Shown piece by piece: positions 1-11,405 of a DNA stretch of 64,000 bases (position 1 is its first letter; each line of letters opens with the position of its first letter). Location: NCBI GenBank assembly GCA_036250195.1, contig JAVHZZ010000004.1, forward strand, positions 317,501,706-317,565,705, given 5' to 3'. The translations under genes were made by a program, and so were the position numbers. Source of the DNA: Mixophyes australis (Eukaryota > Chordata > Amphibia > Anura > Limnodynastidae). The notes under the pieces were generated by a model that was not told the DNA's origin, searched no databases, and was given only the letters and a program-made list of their open reading frames with translations.

Positions 1-27
1 CTAGAAAACCTAAAAGGCAATACAACC

Positions 28-162
28 CAAAATAAATATATCCGACTGGAAGATGTTGCCCAATGCCTACAATGCCCAAAACAGGAAGCACTTTCTCACC
101 AGAAATGGAACAAAAGAGAGAGCTTTGTTTTGGGTGATTTAAGCTTGGAATGAATTTAGATG
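28..162 (+). repeat. Internal 135-bp box, copy 1 (recurs in every unit)
   Basis: Direct repeat of 675-809 with two differences: C43 versus A690, and T156 versus G803. Both differences hold in the units I read, so the two boxes evolve as separate positions of the monomer. The A70 variant and the ctttgc variant (U3, U4) occur only in this copy. Confidence 0.95.
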
Positions 163-389
163 GATTGTGCTTTGTGGATCGTGCATGCTTTGTGGATCCA
201 TCCTGGAAAGCCTTCTTTTTTTGGCAGTTGCCTTGAGAGATAACTTGTTAATTCCAATGTTGTCGAAGTTAAGTTGCCTATCAGATTTACAGTTTGAAGA
301 TAAACACCTAATTTTTCATGTTTTAAGCCACATTTACAAAAGCATAAAATTGTTGTTCCTTACATTTTGACACCATACAGACAGGATGA

Positions 390-397
390 ATTTGCAT
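390..397 (+). promoter_or_regulatory. Octamer ATTTGCAT (POU/Oct-1-type site)
   Basis: Exact match to the vertebrate octamer element. It recurs every 1,901 bp; the common variant at 399 (tata to taaa) lies just outside it, so the octamer is kept in both forms. It lies 31 bp upstream of the TATAAAAG string. Octamer-TATA spacing of this order is known from histone H2B and immunoglobulin promoters. Function here is inference; an 8-mer can occur by chance in AT-rich DNA. Confidence 0.4.
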
Positions 398-428
398 ATA
401 CAATGCCCTAAACAACACAGCACTGTCC

Positions 429-436
429 TATAAAAG
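429..436 (+). promoter_or_regulatory. TATA-like box TATAAAAG
   Basis: A consensus TATA string (cctataaaagatac) I found unchanged in the units read. If used it would start transcription near 460, the site of the G/C461 variant. AATAAA strings follow near 499 and 584, so any transcript could be short. No transcription evidence is available from sequence. Confidence 0.35.
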
Positions 437-598
437 ATACACAGGAAAGTGCTTAGTTTAGAGTGTTGAATACATTGTTATTTGCCTGAATTATAGAAAA
501 TAAAGGAAATTGACAACATTTCAAGATTTCCTGCTGCGTTTCCCATCATTCAAACTAGGAAGCATTTCATATAGTTCAGCTCTAATAAAATATACTGA

Positions 599-678
599 TA
601 ACAATTTGCAAATTGAAAAGTCAGAGATTTCAAAGACGAAAATAAAATGAAATAGTCTCACATGTATCCGATTTCAAA
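599..678 (+). repeat. Diverged internal ~80-bp repeat, copy 1
   Basis: Direct repeat of 974-1051. The stretch from taacaatttg to ttcaaagac is nearly identical; the middle is more diverged with a net 2-nt length difference; the end (catgtatcc-atttcaaa) is again similar. This duplication is older than the 135-bp one. Confidence 0.88.
602..615. repeat. 14-bp perfect palindrome CAATTTGCAAATTG
   Basis: Self-complementary and containing overlapping octamer-like ATTTGCAA strings on both strands. It lies at the start of the diverged internal repeat; the second copy (981, ttggaaattg) has lost the symmetry. It may be a POU-factor or C/EBP-like dimer site, or chance. Confidence 0.4.
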
Positions 679-809
679 ATAAATATATCAGACTGGAAGA
701 TGTTGCCCAATGCCTACAATGCCCAAAACAGGAAGCACTTTCTCACCAGAAATGGAACAAAAGAGAGAGCTTTGTTTTGGGTGATTTAAGCTTGGAATGA
801 ATGTAGATG
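675..809 (+). repeat. Internal 135-bp box, copy 2 (recurs in every unit)
   Basis: Lies 647 bp downstream of copy 1 in direct orientation, so boxes alternate at 647 and 1,254 bp along the array. It begins at the end of the diverged ~80-bp internal repeat, giving the monomer a mosaic build. Confidence 0.95.
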
Positions 810-973
810 TAAATCTGAATATTCAGGAACAATAAATGAATACAAGTGAGAAAAGCCAAACACATTCATGTCTCTGTAAATATGTTTGCTACACTTACTT
901 TATTAGCTCTATTAATTTGAAACCATTGTGGATAAAAATTTACAGTTCCCAGATAAACCAAACAGAAAGCACT

Positions 974-1051
974 TAACAATTTGGAAATTGAAAAGTCAGA
1001 GATTTCAAAGACTCAAAAAATGTATTAGTCTTACATGTATCCTATTTCAAA
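974..1051 (+). repeat. Diverged internal ~80-bp repeat, copy 2
   Basis: Partner of 599-678, 375 bp downstream. It is not followed by a 135-bp box, so only part of the neighbouring module was copied or retained. Confidence 0.88.
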
Positions 1052-1063
1052 TAGGGTAATTGC

Positions 1064-1083
1064 TTACCTACAGTCAAGAAGTG
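1064..1083 (+). promoter_or_regulatory. snRNA PSE-like string, weak
   Basis: The stretch from ttacc to gaagtg resembles the vertebrate snRNA proximal sequence element as I recall it (TTACC core, then AGT, then AAG-TG at the far end). No TATA box lies 15-25 bp downstream and no recognisable snRNA or 3' box follows. U5 and U33 carry private changes inside it. Tentative. Confidence 0.2.
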
Positions 1084-1561
1084 GAGCTGTTCTAACAGGT
1101 TGATCTTCAGTTTGAGTTCCAAGTTAAACTAAAATTCCCATGCACTTGTAATCCTTTTATAAGCCTAAACAATACAGTCACCAGCCAATCTGAAGTGAGA
1201 TGACCTTTTCTTTGTCTTTCCCCAATAGAGGGGTGGGGCAATCTGGCTTTAAGACAAATGGAGGTGCCTATTTCATTTACATATGCATACAAGACACTCT
1301 CTGCATAACAATAGGCATGGCTTGGATGAAACTTTCAATCAGATGATTCCAGAGATTCCAAGGAACTTGCTTCCTGTAGATAATTGACATCTTATATACT
1401 AAAGATCCTAATGAATTGTAATATTTTTCAATGTTATCATAAAACATTAAACATGTGTTGGAAATCTTAAGTTGTAACTAATGTGTAAAGCAATATGGAG
1501 AAATACCATATAAAGCATTGGTATATGCTAAATGGTGTCCAAATCCTATTGTATATAAGCA

Positions 1562-1587
1562 TTCTAGAACCAGCAAGTGTTCTAGAA
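1562..1587. promoter_or_regulatory. Inverted repeat of two TTCTAGAA blocks (heat-shock-element-like)
   Basis: Perfect 9-bp arms ttctagaac (1562-1570) and gttctagaa (1579-1587) around an 8-nt loop. Each arm contains TTCTAGAA, the TTCnnGAA dimer form recognised by heat-shock factors. The blocks are 18 bp apart start to start, so they are not in the 5-bp phase of a continuous element. A TATATAAG string sits 2 bp upstream (1552-1559) and is altered to TATATAAC in U4 and U8. The structure is kept in the units read; U4 has one change in the loop. Confidence 0.4.
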
Positions 1588-1901
1588 GACATCATAACAA
1601 TGTCCCTAAATCTGAACATTCCAAATATATCTGTCTAGCAACTATACATTTTGTGGTGCTTTGTTGCAGTAAATAATACTGGCAAATATATGTATGAACA
1701 GATTAAAACATTAATCCTTTAAAAATGCTATGGATAGAAAGTGTTGTGCCATTAAACAAATATAGTGATGCACCATTTCTAGAGCAGGATGTTTAACATG
1801 CCCAAAATAACAACTGAATGCAAACAAGCTAAGTATAAGAACTAGATTTTCAAGCTCAAAAATGGTCAAGGGAAGCACTAACGTTAGATTTCTATGTAAA
1901 T

Positions 1902-3802
1902 CTAGAAAACCTAAAAGGCAATACAACCCAAAATAAATATATCCGACTGGAAGATGTTGCCCAATGCCTACAATGCCCAAAACAGGAAGCACTTTCTCAC
2001 CAGAAATGGAACAAAAGAGAGAGCTTTGTTTTGGGTGATTTAAGCTTGGAATGAATTTAGATGGATTGTGCTTTGTGGATCGTGCATGCTTTGTGGATCC
2101 ATCCTGGAAAGCCTTCTTTTTTTGGCAGTTGCCTTGAGAGATAACTTGTTAATTCCAATGTTGTTGAAGTTAAGTTGCCTATCAGATTTACAGGTTGAAG
2201 ATAAACACCTAATTTTTCATGTTTTAAGCCACATTTACAAAAGCATAAAATTGTTGTTCCTTACATTTTGACACCATACAGACAGGATGAATTTGCATAT
2301 ACAATGCCCTAAACAACACAGCACTGTCCTATAAAAGATACACAGGAAAGTGCTTAGTTTAGAGTGTTGAATACATTGTTATTTGCCTGAATTATAGAAA
2401 ATAAAGGAAATTGACAACATTTCAAGATTTCCTGCTGCGTTTCCCATCATTCAAACTAGGAAGCATTTCATATAGTTCAGCTCTAATAAAATATATTGAT
2501 AACAATTTGCAAATTGAAAAGTCAGAGATTTCAAAGACGAAAATAAAATGAAATAGTCTCACATGTATCCGATTTCAAAATAAATATATCAGACTGGAAG
2601 ATGTTGCCCAATGCCTACAATGCCCAAAACAGGAAGCACTTTCTCACCAGAAATGGAACAAAAGAGAGAGCTTTGTTTTGGGTGATTTAAGCTTGGAATG
2701 AATGTAGATGTAAATCTGAATATTCAGGAACAATAAATGAATACAAGTGAGAAAAGCCAAACACATTCATGTCTCTGTAAATATATTTGCTACACTTACT
2801 TTATTAGCTCTATTAATTTGAAACCATTGTGGATAAAAATTTACAGTTCCCAGATAAACCAAACAGAAAGCACTTAACAATTTGGAAATTGAAAAGTCAG
2901 AGATTTCAAAGACTCAAAAAATGTAATAGTCTTACATGTATCCTATTTCAAATAGGGTAATTGCTTACCTACAGTCAAGAAGTGGAGCTGTTCTAACAGG
3001 TTGATCTTCAGTTTGAGTTCCAAGTTAAACTAAAATTCCCATGCACTTGTAATCCTTTTATAAGCCTAAACAATACAGTCACCAGCCAATCTGAAGTGAG
3101 ATGACCTTTTCTTTGTCTTTCCCCAATAGAGGGGTGGGGCAATCTGGCTTTAAGACAAATGGAGGTGCCTATTTCATTTACATATGCATACAAGACACTC
3201 TCTGCATAACAATAGGCATGGCTTGGATGAAACTTTCAATCAGATGATTCCAGAGATTCCAAGGAACTTGCTTCCTGTAGATAATTGACATCTTATATAC
3301 TAAAGATCCTAATGAATTGTAATATTTTTCAATGTTATCATAAAACATTAAACATGTGTTGGAAATCTTAAGTTGTAACTAATGTGTAAAGCAATATGGA
3401 GAAATACCATATAAAGCATTGGTATATGCTAAATGGTGTCCAAATCCTATTGTATATAAGCATTCTAGAACCAGCAAGTGTTCTAGAAGACATCATAACA
3501 ATGTCCCTAAATCTGAACATTCCAAATATATCTGTCTAGCAACTATACATTTTGTGGTGCTTTGTTGCAGTAAATAATACTGGCAAATATATGTATGAAC
3601 AGATTAAAACATTAATCCTTTAAAAATGCTATGGATAGAAAGTGTTGTGCCATTAAACAAATATAGTGATGCACCATTTCTAGAGCAGGATGTTTAACAT
3701 GCCCAAAATAACAACTGAATGCAAACAAGCTAAGTATAAGAACTAGATTTTCAAGCTCAAAAATGGTCAAGGGAAGCACTAACGTTAGATTTCTATGTAA
3801 AT
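1902..3802 (+). repeat. Monomer U2 (clade A)
   Basis: Clade A unit with T264, G293 (acaggtt) and T595 (tatattg). G293 is shared with U8, U21 and U23. It has a private change, aaatatattt for aaatatgttt, near 2786. Confidence 0.95.
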
Positions 3803-5702
3803 CTAGAAAACCTAAAAGGCAATACAACCCAAAATAAATATATCCGACTGGAAGATGTTGCCCAATGCCTACAATGCCCAAAACAGGAAGCACTTTCTCA
3901 CCAGAAATGGAACAAAAGAGAGAGCTTTGCTTTGGGTGATTTAAGCTTGGAATGAATTTAGATGGATTGTGCTTTGTGGATCGTGCATGCTTTGTGGATC
4001 CATCCTGGAAAGCCTTCTTTTTTGGCAGTTGCCTTGAGAGATAACTTGTTAATTCCAATGTTGTCGAAGTTAAGTTGCCTATCAGATTTACAGTTTGAAG
4101 ATAAACACCTAATTTTTCATGTTTTAAGCCACATTTACAAAAGCATAAAATTGTTGTTCCTTACATTTTGACACCATACAGACAGGATGAATTTGCATAT
4201 ACAATGCCCTAAACAACACAGCACTGTCCTATAAAAGATACACAGGAAAGTGCTTAGTTTAGAGTGTTGAATACATTGTTATTTGCCTGAATTATAGAAA
4301 ATAAAGGAAATTGACAACATTTCAAGATTTCCTGCTGCGTTTCCCATCATTCAAACTAGGAAGCATTTCATATAGTTCAGCTCTAATAAAATATACTGAT
4401 AACAATTTGCAAATTGAAAAGTCAGAGATTTCAAAGACAAAAATAAAATGAAATAGTCTCACATGTATCCGATTTCAAAATAAATATATCAGACTGGAAG
4501 ATGTTGCCCAATGCCTACAATGCCCAAAACAGGAAGCACTTTCTCACCAGAAATGGAACAAAAGAGAGAGCTTTGTTTTGGGTGATTTAAGCTTGGAATG
4601 AATGTAGATGTAAATCTGAATATTCAGGAACAATAAATGAATACAAGTGAGAAAAGCCAAACACATTCATGTCTCTGTAAATATGTTTGCTACACTTACT
4701 TTATTAGCTCTATTAATTTGAAACCATTGTGGATAAAAATTTACAGTTCCCAGATAAACCAAACAGAAAGCACTTAACAATTTGGAAATTGAAAAGTCAG
4801 AGATTTCAAAGACTCAAAAAATGTAATAGTCTTACATGTATCCTATTTCAAATAGGGTAATTGCTTACCTACAGTCAAGAAGTGGAGCTGTTCTAACAGG
4901 TTGATCTTCAGTTTGAGTTCCAAGTTAAACTAAAATTCCCATGCACTTGTAATCCTTTTATAAGCCTAAACAATACAGTCACCAGCCAATCTGAAGTGAG
5001 ATGACCTTTTCTTTGTCTTTCCCCAATAGAGGGGTGGGGCAATCTGGCTTTAAGACAAATGGAGTTGCCTATTTCATTTACATATGCATACAAGACACTC
5101 TCTGCATAACAATAGGCATGGCTTGGATGAAACTTTCAATCAGATGATTCCAGAGATTCCAAGGAACTTGCTTCCTGTAGATAATTGACATCTTATATAC
5201 TAAAGATCCTAATGAATTGTAATATTTTTCAATGTTATCATAAAACATTAAACATGTGTTGGAAATCTTAAGTTGTAACTAATGTGTAAAGCAATATGGA
5301 GAAATACCATATAAAGCATTGGTATATGCTAAATGGTGTCCAAATCCTATTGTATATAAGCATTCTAGAACCAGCAAGTGTTCTAGAAGACATCATAACA
5401 ATGTCCCTAAATCTGAACATTCCAAATATATCTGTCTAGCAACTATACATTTTGTGGTGCTTTGTTGCAGTAAATAATACTGGCAAATATATGTATGAAC
5501 AGATTAAAACATTAATCCTTTAAAAATGCTATGGATAGAAAGTGTTGTGCCATTAAACAAATATAGTGATGCACCATTTCTAGAGCAGGATGTTTAACAT
5601 GCCCAAAATAACAACTGAATGCAAACAAGCTAAGTATAAGAACTAGATTTTCAAGCTCAAAAATGGTCAAGGGAAGCACTAACGTTAGATTTCTATGTAA
5701 AT
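3803..5702 (+). repeat. Monomer U3 (clade A), 1,900 bp with 1-bp T-run deletion
   Basis: Only unit of altered length apart from the MITE carrier: the T7 run before ggcagttgcc is T6 here (about 4018-4023), shifting all later units by one base. It shares the change ctttgctttggg (near 3930) in its first 135-bp box with U4, has A638, and has a private ggagttgcc near 5063. Confidence 0.95.
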
Positions 5703-7603
5703 CTAGAAAACCTAAAAGGCAATACAACCCAAAATAAATATATCCGACTGGAAGATGTTGCCCAATGCCTACAATGCCCAAAACAGGAAGCACTTTCTCA
5801 CCAGAAATGGAACAAAAGAGAGAGCTTTGCTTTGGGTGATTTAAGCTTGGAATGAATTTAGATGGATTGTGCTTTGTGGATCGTGCATGCTTTGTGGATC
5901 CATCCTGGAAAGCCTTCTTTTTTTGGCAGTTGCCTTGAGAGATAACTTGTTAATTCCAATGTTGTCGAAGTTAAGTTGCCTATCAGATTTACAGTTTGAA
6001 GATAAACACCTAATTTTTCATGTTTTAAGCCACATTTACAAAAGCATAAAATTGTTGTTCCTTACATTTTGACACCATACAGACAGGATGAATTTGCATA
6101 TACAATGCCCTAAACAACACAGCACTGTCCTATAAAAGATACACAGGAAAGTGCTTAGTTTAGAGTGTTGAATACATTGTTATTTGCCTGAATTATAGAA
6201 AATAAAGGAAATTGACAACATTTCAAGATTTCCTGCTGCGTTTCCCATCATTCAAACTAGGAAGCATTTCATATAGTTCAGCTCTAATAAAATATATTGA
6301 TAACAATTTGCAAATTGAAAAGTCAGAGATTTCAAAGACGAAAATAAAATGAAATAGTCTCACATGTATCCGATTTCAAAATAAATATATCAGACTGGAA
6401 GATGTTGCCCAATGCATACAATGCCCAAAACAGGAAGCACTTTCTCACCAGAAATGGAACAAAAGAGAGAGCTTTGTTTTGGGTGATTTAAGCTTGGAAT
6501 GAATGTAGATGTAAATCTGAATATTCAGGAACAATAAATGAATACAAGTGAGAAAAGCCAAACACATTCATGTCTCTGTAAATATGTTTGCTACACTTAC
6601 TTTATTAGCTGTATTAATTTGAAACCATTGTGGATAAAAGTTTACAGTTCCCAGATAAACCAAACAGAAAGCACTTAACAATTTGGAAATTGAAAAGTCA
6701 GAGATTTCAAAGACTCAAAAAATGTAATAGTCTTACATGTATCCTATTTCAAATAGGGTAATTGCTTACCTACAGTCAAGAAGTGGAGCTGTTCTAACAG
6801 GTTGATCTTCAGTTTGAGTTCCAAGTTAAACTAAAATTCCCATGCACTTGTAATCCTTTTATAAGCCTAAACAATACAGTCACCAGCCAATCTGAAGTGA
6901 GATGACCTTTTCTTTGTCTTTCCCCAATAGAGGGGTGGGGCAATCTGGCTTTAAGACAAATGGAGGTGCCTATTTCATTTACATATGCATACAAGACACT
7001 CTCTGCATAACAATAGGCATGGCTTGGATGAAACTTTCAATCAGATGATTCCAGAGATTCCAAGGAACTTGCTTCCTGTAGATAATTGACATCTTATATA
7101 CTAAAGATCCTAATGAATTGTAATATTTTTCAATGTTATCATAAAACATTAAACATGTGTTGGAAATCTTAAGTTGTAACTAATGTGTAAAGCAATATGG
7201 AGAAATACCATATAAAGCATTGGTATATGCTAAATGGTGTCCAAATCCTATTGTATATAACCATTCTAGAACTAGCAAGTGTTCTAGAAGACATCATAAC
7301 AATGTCCCTAAATCTGAACATTCCAAATATATCTGTCTAGCAACTATACATTTTGTGGTGCTTTGTTGCAGTAAATAATACTGGCAAATATATGTATGAA
7401 CAGATTAAAACATTAATCCTTTAAAAATGCTATGGATAGAAAGTGTTGTGCCATTAAACAAATATAGTGATGCACCATTTCTAGAGCAGGATGTTTAACA
7501 TGCCCAAAATAACAACTGAATGCAAACAAGCTAAGTATAAGAACTAGATTTTCAAGCTCAAAAATGGTCAAGGGAAGCACTAACGTTAGATTTCTATGTA
7601 AAT
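5703..7603 (+). repeat. Monomer U4 (clade A)
   Basis: Clade A unit. It shares ctttgctttggg with U3, and G909, G938 and C1559 (ataacc) with U8. It also has T595. Private changes are aatgcataca in the second 135-bp box (near 6415) and aactagcaag inside the TTCTAGAA inverted repeat (near 7271). Confidence 0.95.
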
Positions 7604-9504
7604 CTAGAAAACCTAAAAGGCAATACAACCCAAAATAAATATATCCGACTGGAAGATGTTGCCCAATGCCTACAATGCCCAAAACAGGAAGCACTTTCTC
7701 ACCAGAAATGGAACAAAAGAGAGAGCTTTGTTTTGGGTGATTTAAGCTTGGAATGAATTTAGATGGATTGTGCTTTGTGGATCGTGCATGCTTTGTGGAT
7801 CCATCCTGGGAAGCCTTCTTTTTTTGGCAGTTGCCTTGAGAGATAACTTGTTAATTCCAATGTTGTTGAAGTTAAGTTGCCTATCAGATTTACAGTTTGA
7901 AGATAAACACCTAATTTTTCATGTTTTAAGCCACATTTACAAAAGCATAAAATTGTTGTTCCTTACATTTTGACACCATACAGACAGGATGAATTTGCAT
8001 ATACAATGCCCTAAACAACACAGCACTGTCCTATAAAAGATACACAGGAAAGTGCTTAGTTTAGAGTGTTGAATACATTGTTATTTGCCTGAATTATAGA
8101 AAATAAAGGAAATTGACAACATTTCAAGATTTCCTGCTGCGTTTCCCATCATTCAAACTAGGAAGCATTTCATATAGTTCAGCTCTAATAAAATATACTG
8201 ATAACAATTTGCAAATTGAAAAGTCAGAGATTTCAAAGACGAAAATAAAATGAAATAGTCTCACATGTATCCGATTTCAAAATAAATATATCAGACTGGA
8301 AGATGTTGCCCAATGCCTACAATGCCCAAAACAGGAAGCACTTTCTCACCAGAAATGGAACAAAAGAGAGAGCTTTGTTTTGGGTGATTTAAGCTTGGAA
8401 TGAATGTAGATGTAAATCTGAATATTCAGGAACAATAAATGAATACAAGTGAGAAAAGCCAAACACATTCATGTCTCTGTAAATATGTTTGCTACACTTA
8501 CTTTATTAGCTCTATTAATTTGAAACCATTGTGGATAAAAATTTACAGTTCCCAGATAAACCAAACAGAAAGCACTTAACAATTTGGAAATTGAAAAGTC
8601 AGAGATTTCAAAGACTCAAAAAATGTATTAGTCTTACATGTATCCTATTTCAAATAGGGTAATTGCTTACCTACAGTCAATAAGTGGAGCTGTTCTAACA
8701 GGTTGATCTTCAGTTTGAGTTCCAAGTTAAACTAAAATTCCCATGCACTTGTAATCCTTTTATAAGCCTAAACAATACAGTCACCAGCCAATCTGAAGTG
8801 AGATGACCTTTTCTTTGTCTTTCCCCAATAGAGGGGTGGGGCAATCTGGCTTTAAGACAAATGGAGGTGCCTATTTCATTTACATATGCATACAAGACAC
8901 TCTCTGCATAACAATAGGCATGGCTTGGATGAAACTTTCAATCAGATGATTCCAGAGATTCCAAGGAACTTGCTTCCTGTAGATAATTGACATCTTATAT
9001 ACTAAAGATCCTAATGAATTGTAATATTTTTCAACGTTATCATAAAACATTAAACATGTGTTGGAAATCTTAAGTTGTAACTAATGTGTAAAGCAATATG
9101 GAGAAATACCATATAAAGCATTGGTATATGCTAAATGGTGTCCAAATCCTATTGTATATAAGCATTCTAGAACCAGCAAGTGTTCTAGAAGACATCATAA
9201 CAATGTCCCTAAATCTGAACATTCCAAATATATCTGTCTAGCAACTATACATTTTGTGGTGCTTTGTTGCAGTAAATAATACTGGCAAATATATGTATGA
9301 ACAGATTAAAACATTAATCCTTTAAAAATGCTATGGATAGAAAGTGTTGTGCCATTAAACAAATATAGTGATGCACCATTTCTAGAGCAGGATGTTTAAC
9401 ATGCCCAAAATAACAACTGAATGCAAACAAGCTAAGTATAAGAACTAGATTTTCAAGCTCAAAAATGGTCAAGGGAAGCACTAACGGTAGATTTCTATGT
9501 AAAT
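7604..9504 (+). repeat. Monomer U5 (clade A)
   Basis: Clade A unit with G207 (ctgggaag, shared with U9, U22 and U24), T264 and T1025 (shared with U1). Private changes are tcaataagtgg in the PSE-like string (near 8681), tcaacgtt near 9034 and aacggtag near 9486. Confidence 0.95.
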
Positions 9505-11405
9505 CTAGAAAACCTAAAAGGCAATACAACCCAAAATAAATATATCCGACTGGAAGATGTTGCCCAATGCCTACAATGCCCAAAACAGGAAGCACTTTCT
9601 CACCAGAAATGGAACAAAAGAGAGAGCTTTGTTTTGGGTGATTTAAGCTTGGAATGAATTTAGATGGATTGTGCTTTGTGGATCGTGCATGCTTTGTGGA
9701 TCCATCCTGGAAAGCCTTCTTTTTTTGGCAGTTGCCTTGAGAGATAACTTGTTAATTCCAATGTTGTCGAAGTTAAGTTGCCTATCAGATTTACAGTTTG
9801 AAGATAAACACCTAATTTTTCATGTTTTAAGCCACATTTACAAAAGCATAAAATTGTTGTTCCTTACATTTTGACACCATACAGACAGGATGAATTTGCA
9901 TATACAATGCCCTAAACAACACAGCACTGTCCTATAAAAGATACACAGGAAAGTGCTTAGTTTAGAGTGTTGAATACATTGTTATTTGCCTGAATTATAG
10001 AAAATAAAGGAAATTGACAACATTTCAAGATTTCCTGCTGCGTTTCCCATCATTCAAACTAGGAAGCATTTCATATAGTTCAGCTCTAATAAAATATATT
10101 GATAACAATTTGCAAATTGAAAAGTCAGAGATTTCAAAGACGAAAATAAAATGAAATAGTCTCACATGTATCCGATTTCAAAATAAATATATCAGACTGG
10201 AAGATGTTGCCCAATGCCTACAATGCCCAAAACAGGAAGCACTTTCTCACCAGAAATGGAACAAAAGAGAGAGCTTTGTTTTGGGTGATTTAAGCTTGGA
10301 ATGAATGTAGATGTAAATCTGAATATTCAGGAACAATAAATGAATACAAGTGAGAAAAGCCAAACACATTCATGTCTCTGTAAATATGTTTGCTACACTT
10401 ACTTTATTAGCTCTATTAATTTGAAACCATTGTGGATAAAAAATTACAGTTCCCAGATAAACCAAACAGAAAGCACTTAACAATTTGGAAATTGAAAAGT
10501 CAGAGATTTCAAAGACTCAAAAAATGTAATAGTCTTACATGTATCCTATTTCAAATAGGGTAATTGCTTACCTACAGTCAAGAAGTGGAGCTGTTCTAAC
10601 AGGTTGATCTTCAGTTTGAGTTCCAAGTTAAACTAAAATTCCCATGCACTTGTAATCCTTTTATAAGCCTAAACAATACAGTCACCAGCCAATCTGAAGT
10701 GAGATGACCTTTTCTTTGTCTTTCCCCAATAGAGGGGTGGGGCAATCTGGCTTTAAGACAAATGGAGGTGCCTATTTCATTTACATATGCATACAAGACA
10801 CTCTCTGCATAACAATAGGCATGGCTTGGATGAAACTTTCAATCAGATGATTCCAGAGATTCCAAGGAACTTGCTTCCTGTAGATAATTGACATCTTATA
10901 TACTAAAGATCCTAATGAATTGTAATATTTTTCAATGTTATCATAAAACATTAAACATGTGTTGGAAATCTTAAGTTGTAACTAATGTGTAAAGCAATAT
11001 GGAGAAATACCATATAAAGCATTGGTATATGCTAAATGGTGTCCAAATCCTATTGTATATAAGCATTCTAGAACCAGCAAGTGTTCTAGAAGACATCATA
11101 ACAATGTCCCTAAATCTGAACATTCCAAATATATCTGTCTAGCAACTATACATTTTGTGGTGCTTTGTTGCAGTAAATAATACTGGCAAATATATGTATG
11201 AACAGATTAAAACATTAATCCTTTAAAAATGCTATGGATAGAAAGTGTTGTGCCATTAAACAAATATAGTGATGCACCATTTCTAGAGCAGGATGTTTAA
11301 CATGCCCAAAATAACAACTGAATGCAAGCAAGCTAAGTATAAGAACTAGATTTTCAAGCTCAAAAATGGTCAAGGGAAGCACTGACGTTAGATTTCTATG
11401 TAAAT
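9505..11405 (+). repeat. Monomer U6 (clade A)
   Basis: Clade A unit with T595 and a private aaattacag near 10443. Its last fifth switches to G1824 and G1880, the states found in U7, U20, U22 and all clade B units, so it may be a recombinant near its 3' end. Confidence 0.95.

Larger units (their letters stand above)
1..1901 (+). repeat. Monomer U1 (clade A)
   Basis: Reference unit for positions quoted elsewhere. It carries the clade A states G1123, G1461 and G1727, with A1824 and A1880. It shares T1025 (tgtatt) with U5; all other units read tgtaat. Bases 163-598 hold the octamer and TATA-like strings. Bases 1052-1901 hold the PSE-like string and the TTCTAGAA inverted repeat; I see nothing else there. 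Confidence 0.95.

Noticed and set aside
167..370. 67-residue open frame on the plus strand recurring in almost every unit
   Set aside because: It overlaps the octamer/satellite region, begins with a non-ATG codon, has no recognisable domain, is broken in U20 by a stop and frameshifted in U3. It persists only because the units are nearly identical.
1092..1117. Possible hammerhead ribozyme core on the minus strand (CTGAAGA)
   Set aside because: The GAAA segment and stem II expected after the core are missing in the following sequence.
1107..1292. 61-residue minus-strand frame recurring in the units
   Set aside because: Short, without domains or flanking gene signals. Amino-acid-changing variants (T/I near the C-terminus, T/N in U3) occur as freely as expected for non-coding DNA.
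1711..1992. 93-residue minus-strand frame rich in hydrophobic residues, recurring in the units
   Set aside because: It crosses the arbitrary unit border, starts at a non-ATG codon, and its changes (L/S, F/L, A/E, V/I-type) show no bias to silent sites. No family similarity is recognisable. I regard it as a chance frame.
3612..4058. 148-residue minus-strand frame
   Set aside because: Created solely by the 1-bp T-run deletion in U3, which joins two chance frames; absent from all other units.
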